Shown in pieces: positions 50,319 to 59,684 of a DNA stretch of 64,000 bases. The DNA is from RHLJ01 sp965242845 (GTDB lineage: Bacteria > Bacteroidota > Rhodothermia > Balneolales > Balneolaceae): positions 744,001 through 808,000 of the forward strand of contig CBDETC010000003.1 of the NCBI GenBank assembly GCA_965242845.1, given 5' to 3'. Within the stretch, counting starts at the first letter, position 1. Every line of letters begins with the position of its first letter. Under the pieces are notes generated by a model. It was not told the DNA's origin, ran no database searches, and was given only the letters and a program-made list of their open reading frames with translations. Made by a program: the position numbers and the translations under genes.

Positions 50319-51023
50319 CTAGGTAGTTTTTAGCAGGTAGCCCACACCATGTAAGGTAATGAGGTAGCGTGGATCTTCGGGATGAAGCTCAATTTTTGCT
50401 CTTAGTTTAGAAATATGGACGTCCACAGTTCTTGTGTTGGTGCTGTATTCGTATCTCCAAACTTTTTCGAGAAGTTCGTCTCTCGAAACAGGTTCGCCCC
50501 CGGCTCCAAGTAAATACCGGATAAGTTCTACTTCGCGGGCAGTCAACTCGTTTAGTGAACCATCTGGAAATACTACTTCTGATTCGAGAAGATCAATTTT
50601 TACAGGGCCTAATTTCAGGATTTCAACTTCGCTTGAAGAAGAATAGGTGCCGGCTCTTCGCAGGCGTGCCTGTATACGGGCTAATAATTCCTTTACTCCA
50701 AATGGTTTGGTTAAGTAATCATCGGCACCAAGATTCAACCCTTTAACCTTATCAATTTCCTGATCCTTTGCAGTAAGCATAATGATAGGGAAGGTGTATT
50801 TTAATTCTCTTACCTGCTTACAAATGTCATAGCCACTTTTCCCGGGCAGCATTATGTCCAGTATCATCAAATCCGGGGAGTGTTCCTGAACAAGTTCAAC
50901 AGCTTGTTCTCCATCTTCACTTACAATTACCTGATATCCTTCGCTTTCCAATGTATCTCTAAGAGTGAAGATTAAACTCGGTTCATCTTCAACTACAAGA
51001 ATCTTTATAGTTTTATTTGGCAT
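50319..51023 (-). CDS. OmpR/PhoB-type response regulator
   Basis: A 234-residue two-domain regulator: receiver (ILVVEDEPSLIFTLRDTLES, phosphoacceptor Asp in DLMILDIMLPGKSGYD, conserved Lys in DDYLTKPFG) and C-terminal winged helix (about 135-232, LTAREVELIRYLLGAGGEPV, NTRTVDVHISKLRAKIE, YLITLHGVGYLLK). Its start overlaps the histidine kinase stop by 11 bp, so this is the paired regulator of that sensor. Targets are unknown. Confidence 0.95.
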   Translation of the reverse strand: MPNKTIKILVVEDEPSLIFTLRDTLESEGYQVIVSEDGEQAVELVQEHSPDLMILDIMLPGKSGYDICKQVRELKYTFPIIMLTAKDQEIDKVKGLNLGADDYLTKPFGVKELLARIQARLRRAGTYSSSSEVEILKLGPVKIDLLESEVVFPDGSLNELTAREVELIRYLLGAGGEPVSRDELLEKVWRYEYSTNTRTVDVHISKLRAKIELHPEDPRYLITLHGVGYLLKTT

Positions 51024-52719
51024 ACTCCGAAATGTTGCTGATTTGTTGAGTTTGGGACTCTATATCCTGAGAGATCCCCTGCGTCTGTTTTTCTCTTATG
51101 AAAATAGGGAATTTAATAGTGAAAACAGTGCCCCTACCGACTTCGCTGGCTACATGAATAGTTCCACCATTTAACTGAACCAGATTCTTAACAATACTAA
51201 GCCCAAGCCCATGTCCCTTGGTTTTGGCGTTTAGTGAATCTTCTACTCTATAAAACTTTTTGAAAATATTTTTGAGGTGTTTTCGGGGAATTCCTACTCC
51301 AGAATCCGAAATCTTCAGAACAACGAATTGTTTTTCAGACTTCAGGCTGACCTTTATTGATTTTTGATCAGCACTATACTTGATCGCATTCTCTGTTAGG
51401 TTGCTGATTATCGTTTCGAAATGATCTCTATCAATCATAACCAATGTGGAATCGGAATTATAATTGAACGATAAAGTGAATCCCTTACTTTCGATATAAG
51501 GTCGGTTCTCCTTTATATAGTCCCTGACTAGTTCCAAAAGATTGGCTGAGCTGGCTTTAATTAAAGTTTGCCCAGAATCGGATTTAGCAACATCGAGCAG
51601 TTTTTCGATCATTCTTCTCAATCGAATGGACTCGTTATAAATGTGATCTCCATACTGTTTCAGTCTCTTGGATTCTGTTACTCGGCCATCAGATATATTT
51701 TCACCAGCAGCTTGCATTACAGCTAATGGAGTTTTCAATTCATGAGTTACATTAGCTAAGAATCCAGCCTGGCGTTGAGAAAGTGCACGTTCTCTTTGTG
51801 CAGTATAAAACATGAATACCAGTGCACCGACTAACAGAAGCATGGCTACGCCAAGAACTATTAAATTTTTAAATAGAGATTCGTTATACACATTTCCTAC
51901 TGGGTTATCCAAAAAGGCGATCTGGATTACCCAATTCTCCAACATGTTACCATAAGTGAAACTTTGACGCTTATCTACAATCTCCCGGTCATAATTTACC
52001 GAGGGATTATTAGTAGCAAGTATTTCGTTATTGGCCCAGTCACGAAGCCATAGAACCGTTCCTGGATTTTCAACCGGATCAAAGTATTCGGTCATCAAAG
52101 GCCCAATGACGTCATTAACTATATGGTCTTTATTTAGGGTAGCAGTAAGGTATCCTATGATTCGATTTTCTTTAATATTGATGAAGCCAATGTTCATCGT
52201 ACGATGAGCATCGAACTCGACATTATTATTCCATCGATAGTCAAAATTATTCAACTCGATACGAGCTTTAGTTCTTACAAGACCTACGCCATCACAAAGT
52301 GTAGTAGGGTAAGCACCAGTATAAACCATAGTCTCATTGGAATAGTTATAGGCATACACCTTGCTATCTTCTAGACATGGGTCCGTTCCTTCCGGAGTAT
52401 AATATATACCATCAAAAACCTGGTTCTGAGCAGCTTTTACAATGAGTTCCTGAACTTGATTAGGAAACTGACCATTATTCGCGATGGTGTTTTCAATAGG
52501 TTCTAACTCCAATTTTCCTAAGGCACGGAATTGATCGTAAAACTCTCTTCTAACTTCGGAAACGAGTTCATCTAAGAGGTTAAGCTGACGTTCCTCTTCA
52601 GAGGCTATGATACGTTCCCGGATATCATACAAAGAAAAGACATTCATACCTGTTAAAGCGATAACCGCTAACAAGGCAAGTCCGAGCAATGACCATCTGA
52701 AAACCTTACTTCTGAGCAT
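51013..52719 (-). CDS. Sensor histidine kinase of the two-component system
   Basis: A 568-residue membrane kinase. An N-terminal helix (about residues 8-28) and a second at about 285-307 flank a large periplasmic domain of unknown type (LDELVSEVRREFYDQF..., DHIVNDVIGPLMTEYF) that resembles no ligand domain I recognise. Then HisKA (GFLANVTHELKTPLAVMQAA, phospho-His) and HATPase_c (N-box LTENAIKYSAD, G1 ISDSGVGIPRK, G2 GHGLGLSIVK). A short C-terminal Gln-rich tail follows. Partner of the regulator downstream. Confidence 0.94.
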   Translation of the reverse strand: MLRSKVFRWSLLGLALLAVIALTGMNVFSLYDIRERIIASEEERQLNLLDELVSEVRREFYDQFRALGKLELEPIENTIANNGQFPNQVQELIVKAAQNQVFDGIYYTPEGTDPCLEDSKVYAYNYSNETMVYTGAYPTTLCDGVGLVRTKARIELNNFDYRWNNNVEFDAHRTMNIGFINIKENRIIGYLTATLNKDHIVNDVIGPLMTEYFDPVENPGTVLWLRDWANNEILATNNPSVNYDREIVDKRQSFTYGNMLENWVIQIAFLDNPVGNVYNESLFKNLIVLGVAMLLLVGALVFMFYTAQRERALSQRQAGFLANVTHELKTPLAVMQAAGENISDGRVTESKRLKQYGDHIYNESIRLRRMIEKLLDVAKSDSGQTLIKASSANLLELVRDYIKENRPYIESKGFTLSFNYNSDSTLVMIDRDHFETIISNLTENAIKYSADQKSIKVSLKSEKQFVVLKISDSGVGIPRKHLKNIFKKFYRVEDSLNAKTKGHGLGLSIVKNLVQLNGGTIHVASEVGRGTVFTIKFPIFIREKQTQGISQDIESQTQQISNISEYAK

Positions 52720-52833
52720 GATAAATATTCTTTGTGATCCAAAAATAGTATAAGAATGGATTACATCAACCTAATTATGGTAAAACTTCGTGAAGGGAAA
52801 AGAATTGTGGATGAACTGAGTAAAGAAAGTTAA

Positions 52834-53208
52834 TTACCGAAAATTCTTTTCGATAGACTCTTTCAGATCATTAAACTCGATAGGCTTGACCAGATAGTCG
52901 ATATAGTTAGTCTCCTTAGCTCGCTGGACGTGATATGGATCTGAATTACCGGTGATATAAATAACCGGTACGTTAGAGAATTTTCTGATCTCTGTCATAG
53001 CTTCTATACCATCCATTTCTCCTTCAAGAGAAATATCCATCAGAATTAGATCAGGGTTTATCCGTTTAGCTACTTCAATGGCCGTTTTTCCGTAAACCAA
53101 TTCGCCTTCAGCATCATAACCCAGTTTCTCTAAATAACTCTCATATAGAAGATTCAGTATCAGATCATCCTCAACGATCATCACTGTTTTGTTCTGAGAT
53201 TTTTCCAT
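52834..53208 (-). CDS. Single-domain response regulator (CheY-like)
   Basis: 124 residues, only a receiver domain: MIVEDDLILNLLYESYLEK with the acidic pair, the phosphoacceptor Asp in PDLILMDISLEGEMDG, Thr in VIYITGNSD, and the conserved Lys in DYLVKPIEF. The sequence is of the FrzS/PAS-associated receiver type that signals through protein contact. It sits upstream of the kinase gene (about 115 bp apart) on the same strand, so could be a third part of the same pathway, but that is inference. Confidence 0.9.
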   Translation of the reverse strand: MEKSQNKTVMIVEDDLILNLLYESYLEKLGYDAEGELVYGKTAIEVAKRINPDLILMDISLEGEMDGIEAMTEIRKFSNVPVIYITGNSDPYHVQRAKETNYIDYLVKPIEFNDLKESIEKNFR

Positions 53209-53352
53209 GTGTTAGTCGATCATTCCTTCGAGAACTTACCCTGCGCCAATAATAACAGGATAAAACATTAAACAAAATTTTTTACAAGAATAAATTTGGG
53301 ATGTACTTGTTTTAATTAGGGCAGTAAGGCTGGTTCATTTTTAGAGCACAAT

Positions 53353-53385
53353 AAAAAAGCCCACTAACAAATTAGTGGGCTTTTT
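53353..53385 (-). terminator. Terminator downstream of tRNA-Leu (bidirectional stem)
   Basis: AGCCCACTAA pairs with TTAGTGGGCT around a 4-nt loop. On the minus strand it is followed by six Ts and ends the tRNA transcript, and the plus strand also has a five-T tail. Confidence 0.85.
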
Positions 53386-53392
53386 CTGTGGT

Positions 53393-53483
53393 TGGTACCG
53401 CGGGCCGGACTCGAACCGGCACGGCCATTAAATGAGCCATTGGATTTTAAGTCCAACGTGTCTACCAATTCCACCACCGCGGC
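53393..53483 (-). tRNA. tRNA-Leu (anticodon UAA)
   Basis: A 91-nt class II tRNA including an encoded CCA. The acceptor stem GCCGCGG pairs with CCGCGGT (one G-U). The anticodon stem-loop TTGGA-CTTAAAA-TCCAA gives UAA at the loop centre, which reads UUA (and UUG by wobble) leucine codons. A long variable arm (TGGCTCATTTAATGGCCG) and the T-arm GCCGGTTCGAGTCCGGC are present. It is followed by the hairpin terminator at 53353-53385. A 60-codon frame on this strand across it is not a protein. Confidence 0.97.
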
Positions 53484-53621
53484 TAACCATGCTTTACATT
53501 GGCTTTCAAGGCGCCAAATATACGACTTAATCTCAGAACTCTTCAATTCATTTCTTCTAAAATGTTGTTGAATAAAAGCATGGTTTTGTACTTTCCCTGA
53601 ATAAACATCAATGAGTTATTT

Positions 53622-54188
53622 ATGAATAGAGTTTTTTCCGCCTTAGTTCTTGTGGCTATTCTTTTTGCAAGTCCTGCATTTGCTCAACTTGAAGTAGGTG
53701 CTTCTTATGAATTAAGAGAGGATGATCCACAAAGTGGATTTGGACTTCGTGTTCAAAAAAGTTTCCTGGATCATTTACCAATGGTTAATGTGGGACTGCA
53801 AGCGCACTTTAGTTTTTTTAGTGATCAGAATGATATATCAGAAGCAGGGCTCAGCTATTCACAGGACCTAACCAACTACGATTTTGGGGTAGCAGTGATA
53901 GGAGGGGTATCGGTAGGCCTCATTGAACCCTATATAGGGTTAGGACTTGGTTCCACTACGCTCGACATCAATAGAAGCGATATTATTGGGGTTCCTGTTT
54001 TGGATGAGCTGGACGACGAAAGTGAATCGAATATTTACTGGAATGGAATTATTGGAGCAAAGGTGGCAATTATACCTATCCTCAAGCCTTTTGTTGAGTA
54101 TAGATATTCCGATACTTCATTAAGTAACCCCGAGATTTCAGAAACTACAACAGGAAGGATTTTATTCGGAGTGACGTTAAGCTTTTAA
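53622..54188 (+). CDS. Small outer-membrane beta-barrel protein
   Basis: A 188-residue exported barrel: signal peptide MNRVFSALVLVAILFASPAFAQ, then about eight strands with aromatic girdle residues (GASYELREDDPQSGFGLRVQ, FVEYRYSDTSLSNP) and a terminal LFGVTLSF. It resembles OmpX/Ail-size barrels and the gene product at 42434, though with little residue identity. A TTG-18 nt-TACTTTCC pair (53570-53598) may be its promoter. Function unknown. Confidence 0.8.
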   Translation: MNRVFSALVLVAILFASPAFAQLEVGASYELREDDPQSGFGLRVQKSFLDHLPMVNVGLQAHFSFFSDQNDISEAGLSYSQDLTNYDFGVAVIGGVSVGLIEPYIGLGLGSTTLDINRSDIIGVPVLDELDDESESNIYWNGIIGAKVAIIPILKPFVEYRYSDTSLSNPEISETTTGRILFGVTLSF

Positions 54189-54263
54189 AGCTTAATAAAA
54201 ATTATTACATAAAAGCTTATTTAGTTCGTTTTTTAAACATCGCTTAGAAAGGTATCTCGGTAC

Positions 54264-56507
54264 ATGGCTAAAACCTCCACCATAGAAAAGTTTAATCTGG
54301 ATGAATACATCCTGGAAAAGGCTCAACAGCAAGACTTGGATCAGCTGTTAGAGGTGTGCAGGCTTCATATCGAAAATACAGATGTTGAAATGGTTACCCG
54401 AGCCTTCAAGCTTTGTTACCTGTCTCATAAAGAGGGGAAAAGAGCCTCGGGCGAACCTTATTATTATCATCCGGTTGAAGTTGCGAAAATTGTTGCTCAG
54501 GAGATTAATATTGATGATGTATCCGTAGTTGCAGCCTTACTCCACGATACGGTTGAAGATACCGAGGTGGAGCTAGAAGACATTACCTACTGGTTTGGTG
54601 AAGAGGTATCTGTAATTATAGATGGTGTAACGAAAATTGCCGGAGTTTTCAAAAGCAGGGATAGTAAGCAGGCAGAGGCTTTTATGAAGCTGCTCCTTTC
54701 TATGGCAGAAGATATTCGTGTGATCCTTATCAAATTTGCTGATCGATTACACAATATGAGAACCATTCAGCATTTGAGAAGGGAAAAACAAATCCAGATT
54801 GCTTCAGAAACGATGGATCTTTATGCCCCCTTAGCTCACCGATTTGGCCTATTTAGTATCAAAAATGAGCTTGAGGATTTATGCTTTAAAGCGATTGACC
54901 CCACTTCGTTCAAATTTGTTGCCCGAAAGTTGAAGGAAAAGAAGGAATCAAGAGAAGTATTTATTGATGAATTCATGATGCCGATCGGAAGGCAGCTTGT
55001 TGAGCAGAATTTCAAATTCGAAATTAAAGGTCGTCCAAAGCATATTTATTCCATCTATCGCAAGATGCAGCGGCAACAGAAACCTTTCGAGGAGATTTAT
55101 GATCTTTTTGCCATTCGCATCATTTTAGAAGGCGAACACACAAAAGAAGATTGTTGGAGGGTTTATTCCATAATCACAGATTGGTACACTCCAATTCCAG
55201 AACGCTTCCGCGATTTCATCTCCGTACCGAAGGCCAACGGTTATCAGTCATTACATACTACAGTGATTACTAATAAAGGGAAGAAGGTGGAAGTTCAGAT
55301 CAGGACTCGCCGGATGGATGATATAGCTGAGAAAGGACTGGCAGCGCATTGGAAGTATAAAGAAGGCGAGCAAACAGGGAGTGAGACCCTGGATAAATTC
55401 GTGAATTGGGTTCGGGATGTATTGGATAACCCAAGACCAGACTCCACTGCAGACTTCGTAAAAGACTTTCAGCTGAATTTATATCAGGAAGAGATTTATG
55501 TATTTACCCCGCGGGGGGAGCTTCGAACCCTTCCGAATGGTGCTACCCCTATCGATTTTGCTTTTGAGATTCATAGTGAAATAGGCGAACAAGCTATGGC
55601 TGCAAAAGTGAATGGAAAGATGGCTCCACTTAGGCAAAAACTAAGGAACGGAGATCAGGTCGAAATTATAACCGGAAATAAAATTAATCTTAATCCCGAC
55701 TGGATTGACGATGTGGTGACCCACAAAGCCAAATCCAGAATCAGGCAGTTCATTAAGCAGAAGCAGAAAAAGGTAGCTGATGAGGGTAGAGAGATATGGG
55801 AAAAAAGAGCAGCCCGGGGTAAGATTGAAATTTCGGATCAAGAACTGACAAAGATCGCCAAGCGTTTTAAATATGAGTCGACCCAGGGTATGTTTTATGA
55901 TTTGGGATTAGGCTCAATAGATGCTAATACCGTTTTCAGAGAAGTAAAGAAATTCAAGAGTACTGGCCGTATTGAAGGAGAATCGTCAGAAACAACGCAA
56001 CGTACTGAGGAGGAAATCCAGGAGACTTACTATTCAACAGCCAGAGCTTTGGGGAATGCCCAATCACTTATTTTGAATGGAGAGCTGAGCAATGTAAAAT
56101 TCACTTATGCAAATTGCTGCAGGCCTATTCCAGGGGATGATGTAATCGGTTTTATAAGTCGCAATGGAGATGTAAAAATCCACCGGACAATGTGTAATAA
56201 TGCTCAGCATCTTTTGAAGACAGAAGGTGAGCGAATTATAGACGTTAAATGGGCAAAAAATATTGAGAACAAATTTCTGGTTGCCATCAGAGTAATAGGT
56301 GAAGACAGAGTGGGTTTGATTAATGATTTGACTGACATCCTTTCAAAGTCTTTATCCACAAATATGAAAAGCATAAATGTCACGAGTGATGAAGGTATGT
56401 TTGAGGGAATCTTAACGATTTACGTAGAGGGTATTTCTCAACTAGATAAGATTATGAAAAGGCTTAGTAAGGTAGATGGAGTTAAGAATGTACTACGCTA
56501 TGAGTAA
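54264..56507 (+). CDS. Bifunctional (p)ppGpp synthetase/hydrolase (Rel/SpoT homologue)
   Basis: A 747-residue RSH enzyme that makes and degrades the alarmone ppGpp. The HD hydrolase domain is intact (YYYHPVEVAKIVA, then AALLHDTVEDTEVE with the HDxxED motif and the LIKFADRLHNM segment), and the synthetase domain has RFRDFISVPKANGYQSLHTTV, followed by TGS (YVFTPRGELRTLPNGATPID), an RIS/zinc-finger region (ANCCRPIPGDDVIGF) and a C-terminal ACT domain (GLINDLTDILSKSLSTNMKSI). An intact HD site argues for bifunctionality. A symbol (relA, spoT or rsh) is not assigned as one Rel-type protein is expected. Confidence 0.95.
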   Translation: MAKTSTIEKFNLDEYILEKAQQQDLDQLLEVCRLHIENTDVEMVTRAFKLCYLSHKEGKRASGEPYYYHPVEVAKIVAQEINIDDVSVVAALLHDTVEDTEVELEDITYWFGEEVSVIIDGVTKIAGVFKSRDSKQAEAFMKLLLSMAEDIRVILIKFADRLHNMRTIQHLRREKQIQIASETMDLYAPLAHRFGLFSIKNELEDLCFKAIDPTSFKFVARKLKEKKESREVFIDEFMMPIGRQLVEQNFKFEIKGRPKHIYSIYRKMQRQQKPFEEIYDLFAIRIILEGEHTKEDCWRVYSIITDWYTPIPERFRDFISVPKANGYQSLHTTVITNKGKKVEVQIRTRRMDDIAEKGLAAHWKYKEGEQTGSETLDKFVNWVRDVLDNPRPDSTADFVKDFQLNLYQEEIYVFTPRGELRTLPNGATPIDFAFEIHSEIGEQAMAAKVNGKMAPLRQKLRNGDQVEIITGNKINLNPDWIDDVVTHKAKSRIRQFIKQKQKKVADEGREIWEKRAARGKIEISDQELTKIAKRFKYESTQGMFYDLGLGSIDANTVFREVKKFKSTGRIEGESSETTQRTEEEIQETYYSTARALGNAQSLILNGELSNVKFTYANCCRPIPGDDVIGFISRNGDVKIHRTMCNNAQHLLKTEGERIIDVKWAKNIENKFLVAIRVIGEDRVGLINDLTDILSKSLSTNMKSINVTSDEGMFEGILTIYVEGISQLDKIMKRLSKVDGVKNVLRYE

Positions 56508-56628
56508 GCTACTTGCTAAATTTTAAGTAGACTTTAGCTCAAACTATCTGTAAAATCACTTGCTATTCACTTTAGGTTACTATTTAAGGAAAAAGTAGAC
56601 GATAGCATAAATAAGGAAGGACACATAA

Positions 56629-56644
56629 AGCACAAAAAAGTGCT
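56629..56644. repeat. Small hairpin in the leader of the HU-like gene
   Basis: AGCAC-AAAAAA-GTGCT (5-bp arms) lies 24 bp before the start codon and could shape mRNA structure near the ribosome binding site AAGGAA. No functional evidence. Confidence 0.3.
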
Positions 56645-56667
56645 CAAACATACAAGGAATAATAGTT

Positions 56668-56982
56668 ATGATGACTTACACTAAGCGTGATATAGTTCGT
56701 CGTGTAGCAGAAGCTAAAGGCGAGCCAATGATCAAAGTAGAACCTTGGATTGATGCTGTAATCGTTGCAATGCGCGAGATTATGATGTCAGCAAATACCG
56801 AGTGCCGTATCGAAATACGCGATTTTGGTGTATTTGAGGTAAAGGAAACGAAAGCAAAGCCTAAGGCTAGAAATCCAAAGACTAACGAAGTGATTTATGT
56901 ACCAGCACACCGTAAAACACACTTCAAACCAAGTAAACTTCTAAAAACTTTTTTACGTCAGCCTTTAGAAGACGTAAAGTAA
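56668..56982 (+). CDS. HU/IHF-family DNA-binding protein
   Basis: A 104-residue histone-like protein of the HU superfamily: YTKRDIVRRVAEAKGEPMIKV at the first helices, IEIRDFGVFEVKETKAKPKARNPKTNE at the beta-arm with the P-x-x-x-x-N-P tip, and HFKPSKLLKTFL at the last helix. It bends DNA as a dimer. It begins MMTY, and either of the two ATGs could be used; AAGGAA sits close upstream. The gene follows the Rel homologue by about 160 bp and is followed by the ruvX-type gene, so it may begin a housekeeping transcript. Confidence 0.94.
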   Translation: MMTYTKRDIVRRVAEAKGEPMIKVEPWIDAVIVAMREIMMSANTECRIEIRDFGVFEVKETKAKPKARNPKTNEVIYVPAHRKTHFKPSKLLKTFLRQPLEDVK

Positions 56983-56994
56983 CAGCCACAAACT

Positions 56995-57420
56995 TTGCAG
57001 GAGTATTCACGTCTGGTCGGTATTGATGTAGGAAAAAAACGAGTCGGTATTGCCCAGACGGATCTCCTTAAGACGTTTACAAACCCTGTAGGTACTTATA
57101 GCCCCGAACAAGCCATTGTTCGTATTGGGGAAATAGTTTCTGAATCAAAAGTAGAAGGCTTTATTATCGGCTGGCCTTTACAACCTGATGGTTCTGAAGG
57201 AGAAACTGTAGAAATGGTAAAGGATTTCATCCATCACCTCGTTTCTACTTTCCCATCCATCCCTATTCATAAAGTAGATGAACGGAACTCTTCTAATGAA
57301 GCTGTTAGTTTGATGGTTAATGCAGGTGTTAAGAAGAAGAAACGGAAGCAAAAAGAGAGCGTGGATAGAATTGCTGCAGCCATTATCTTACAGCGTTATT
57401 TGGAAGAACATTATTCATAA
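56995..57420 (+). CDS. Putative pre-16S rRNA nuclease/Holliday junction resolvase RuvX (YqgF)
   Basis: A 141-residue RNase H-like protein: GIDVGKKRVGIAQTD near the N-terminus, then VEGFIIGWPLQPDGSEGET and KVDERNSSNEAVSLM, ending with DRIAAAIILQRYLEEHY; the acidic residues of the catalytic triad (Asp in GIDVG, Glu in KVDERNS region, Asp in VDRIAAA) are conserved. In E. coli YqgF processes the 16S rRNA 5' end. The start is TTG at 56995, unusual but the only codon that gives the conserved N-terminus. It lies 12 bp after the HU stop. Confidence 0.9.
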   Translation: MQEYSRLVGIDVGKKRVGIAQTDLLKTFTNPVGTYSPEQAIVRIGEIVSESKVEGFIIGWPLQPDGSEGETVEMVKDFIHHLVSTFPSIPIHKVDERNSSNEAVSLMVNAGVKKKKRKQKESVDRIAAAIILQRYLEEHYS

Positions 57421-57425
57421 TTGAT

Positions 57426-57980
57426 ATGCCGATTTTACCCATCGTTACTTATGATGATCCGGTGCTGAGAGCTAAAGCCGAACACGTGGAAGAGCTTACC
57501 GATGAAATTTCAGAATTCATCAGGGATATGTTTGAAACCATGTATAATTCAGATGGAGTGGGACTTGCAGCTCCTCAGGTAGGGGTTTCAAAACGAATTT
57601 TTGTTTTGGATGCTGACAATATGCTGGACGAAGAAGATGAAAAACCAGGTCCGATGGCTTTCATCAATCCCGAAATTGTGGAGAAAAAAGGAAGCAAAAT
57701 TCCAATGGACGAAGGCTGTTTAAGTATTCCTGAAGTAACAGATAAAGTTACCCGTCCTGAGATAGTAGTAATTAGATATAAAGACGAAGAGTTTAATGAT
57801 TGCGAAATAGAAGCTTCAGGTTGGCTTGCCCGGGTTATACAGCATGAATATGATCATCTGGATGGAGTGCTTTTCATCGATTATTTGAGTTCGTTCCGTA
57901 GACGTATGCACAAAGCTGATTTGAAAGAAATAGAAATGGGGGACAGAGAAACAAAGTACCCCATAAAGCCAAAGACGTAA
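57426..57980 (+). CDS. def: Peptide deformylase
   Basis: A 184-residue metal-dependent hydrolase that removes the N-formyl group from nascent proteins. The three motifs are present: GVGLAAPQVG (residues about 42-51), EGCLSIPEV with the metal-ligand Cys, and QHEYDHLDGVLF with the HEYDH motif. The sequence ends in a Lys-rich tail. It begins 5 bp after the ruvX stop and is followed by fmt 14 bp later, giving the standard def-fmt pair that manages formyl-methionine on both ends. Confidence 0.97.
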   Translation: MPILPIVTYDDPVLRAKAEHVEELTDEISEFIRDMFETMYNSDGVGLAAPQVGVSKRIFVLDADNMLDEEDEKPGPMAFINPEIVEKKGSKIPMDEGCLSIPEVTDKVTRPEIVVIRYKDEEFNDCEIEASGWLARVIQHEYDHLDGVLFIDYLSSFRRRMHKADLKEIEMGDRETKYPIKPKT

Positions 57981-57994
57981 TAAAAGCTCCTGGG

Positions 57995-58909
57995 ATGAAT
58001 ATTGTATTTATGGGTTCTCCCGATTTTGCACTTCCAAGTCTTCAAAAGATTGTAGACTCTTCTTTCAATTTAAAAGCCGTAGTCAGTAATGTAGATAAAA
58101 GAAGAGGACGAGGTACTTCTACTGCTCCTACTCCTGTAAAAGCAAAGGCGATAGAATTGGGGATTCCAGTTATAGAGGTTGAGGATTTGCATAGTCCTGA
58201 TTTCGCAGAACAACTGGCTTCGTTAGAAGTGGATCTATTTGTAGTAGTAGCGTTCCGAATCCTTCCAAAACATGTTTTAGAGATACCAAAAATCGGTTCT
58301 ATCAATCTGCATGCGTCATTACTGCCAAAATATAGAGGCGCAGCACCGATTCATTGGGCAGTTATTAATGGAGAAGAGGAGACTGGATGCACAATTTTTT
58401 TTCTAGATGAGAAAGTAGATACAGGAAAAATCATCTTACAAAAAAAGACCCCTATTGAGGATAATGAAACTACCGGGGAGGTCTATTCTCGTTTGATGGA
58501 TATGGGCAGTGAAACGTTATTGGAGGCAATTCATCTTATTGATAATGGAAGCCATAGTGAAGTTGTCCAGGATGATGCAAAGGCTACGCCAGCTCCGAAG
58601 CTTTTTCGAGAAACTTGTCATATTGATTTTAACAGGCCTGCTCGTGAAGTACATAATAAAATCAGAGGACTGAGCCCTTTTCCAACAGCCTGGGCTAGTC
58701 TGGAAGGAGAAAAGTTTAACATGTATAAGTCAAGATTGGGACCTATCGCAAATATCGATCCTGGCGAATTGCTGGTGAGAGGAGAAAAACTTTTAGTTGG
58801 TTGTGAGGATGGAACAGTGGAGTTACTTGAGATTCAGCTTCCGGGGAAGAAAAGAATGGAAACTAAAAACTTTTTGGCAGGTAATACGCTCGAAGGAACA
58901 CTCAAATAA
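57995..58909 (+). CDS. fmt: Methionyl-tRNA formyltransferase
   Basis: A 304-residue enzyme that transfers a formyl group from 10-formyltetrahydrofolate to Met-tRNA(fMet). The N-domain starts IVFMGSPDFALPSLQKIV and contains the signature SINLHASLLPKYRGAAPIHWAVINGE with the Asn/His/Asp triad plus SLLPKYRG. The C-terminal OB-like domain recognises the tRNA (about residues 205-300). It follows def, and the ankyrin gene begins about 75 bp later in the same orientation. Confidence 0.97.
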   Translation: MNIVFMGSPDFALPSLQKIVDSSFNLKAVVSNVDKRRGRGTSTAPTPVKAKAIELGIPVIEVEDLHSPDFAEQLASLEVDLFVVVAFRILPKHVLEIPKIGSINLHASLLPKYRGAAPIHWAVINGEEETGCTIFFLDEKVDTGKIILQKKTPIEDNETTGEVYSRLMDMGSETLLEAIHLIDNGSHSEVVQDDAKATPAPKLFRETCHIDFNRPAREVHNKIRGLSPFPTAWASLEGEKFNMYKSRLGPIANIDPGELLVRGEKLLVGCEDGTVELLEIQLPGKKRMETKNFLAGNTLEGTLK

Positions 58910-58984
58910 ATTAACGATAATTTAGTTTGAGAAAGAGTTTCCGTTTTTTATAATCCCGCGAAAACAAAGGTTATTTGTCAATTC

Positions 58985-59683
58985 ATGGAAACACAAGACC
59001 TCATCTTAGCTGCGAAAGATGGAGATTTCGAAACAGTAAAGAAGCTCCATAAAGAAGGAATAGATCTCAATGCGACCAATAGTAGTGGAGCAACAGCTCT
59101 TATATTGGCTGCCGAAAAAAGTCATCAGGAAATATTTAGTTATTTAATTAAGGCTGGTGCTGATTTAAATGTAGAGACCAAAATGGGAGGTACTGCCTTA
59201 ACTAGATCAGCAGAGAATGGAAATATTTCTATGATGGAGCAACTCTTTGAAATGGGTGCAAGTATAGGTTCTCTTGCATTGATTGTTGCTGCTCGCAAAG
59301 GAAATTTTGAAGTTGTTAAGCTTTTAGTAGATAAGGGAGCAGATATAGATTTTCAACAAAGATGGGGACACACTCCACTTATGATAGCAGCCAAAAGTGG
59401 AAGCCTTGATATTGTTAAGTATCTCATCGAAGAAGGGGCAAATATATATCTCAGAGATCGAAATGGAGATACTGCAATGATGATTGCCAATGAGAATGAT
59501 CATGATGACATCGTTTTGGTCTTAAAAAGGGCAGGTGCTATCGCAGAATCCAAACCTAAGAAAGAGAAGAAAACCGCACCTGTAGATGAGGAAGATGAAG
59601 AACAGGAAATAGATGATACACCAGACGTGGAAGATCTGGTATCAGATGAAGAGTCTCCAGATGAAGTTGACCTGGATGATTAA
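58985..59683 (+). CDS. Ankyrin-repeat protein
   Basis: A 232-residue protein with five to six ankyrin repeats over residues about 5-185: DLILAAKDGDFETVKKLHKEG, then ATALILAAEKSHQEIFSYLI, GTALTRSAENGNISMMEQLF, LALIVAARKGNFEVVKLLVD and HTPLMIAAKSGSLDIVKYLI. Each shows the A/TPLxxAAxxG..E(V/I)xxLL pattern. The C-terminal about 45 residues are acidic and low-complexity (EEDEEQEIDDTPDVEDLV). No signal peptide. Ankyrin proteins mediate protein contacts; no partner is indicated. It is convergent with the following gene, 1 bp between the stops. Confidence 0.9.
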   Translation: METQDLILAAKDGDFETVKKLHKEGIDLNATNSSGATALILAAEKSHQEIFSYLIKAGADLNVETKMGGTALTRSAENGNISMMEQLFEMGASIGSLALIVAARKGNFEVVKLLVDKGADIDFQQRWGHTPLMIAAKSGSLDIVKYLIEEGANIYLRDRNGDTAMMIANENDHDDIVLVLKRAGAIAESKPKKEKKTAPVDEEDEEQEIDDTPDVEDLVSDEESPDEVDLDD

Positions 59684-59684
59684 T

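Noticed and set aside
52756..52833. 25-codon plus-strand frame between the kinase and the lone receiver gene
   Set aside because: No ribosome binding site, very short, and the region is the likely promoter of the minus-strand kinase.
53364..53546. 60-codon minus-strand frame across the tRNA region
   Set aside because: It runs through the tRNA-Leu gene and its flanks. The structural RNA explains the sequence and the peptide has no ribosome binding site.
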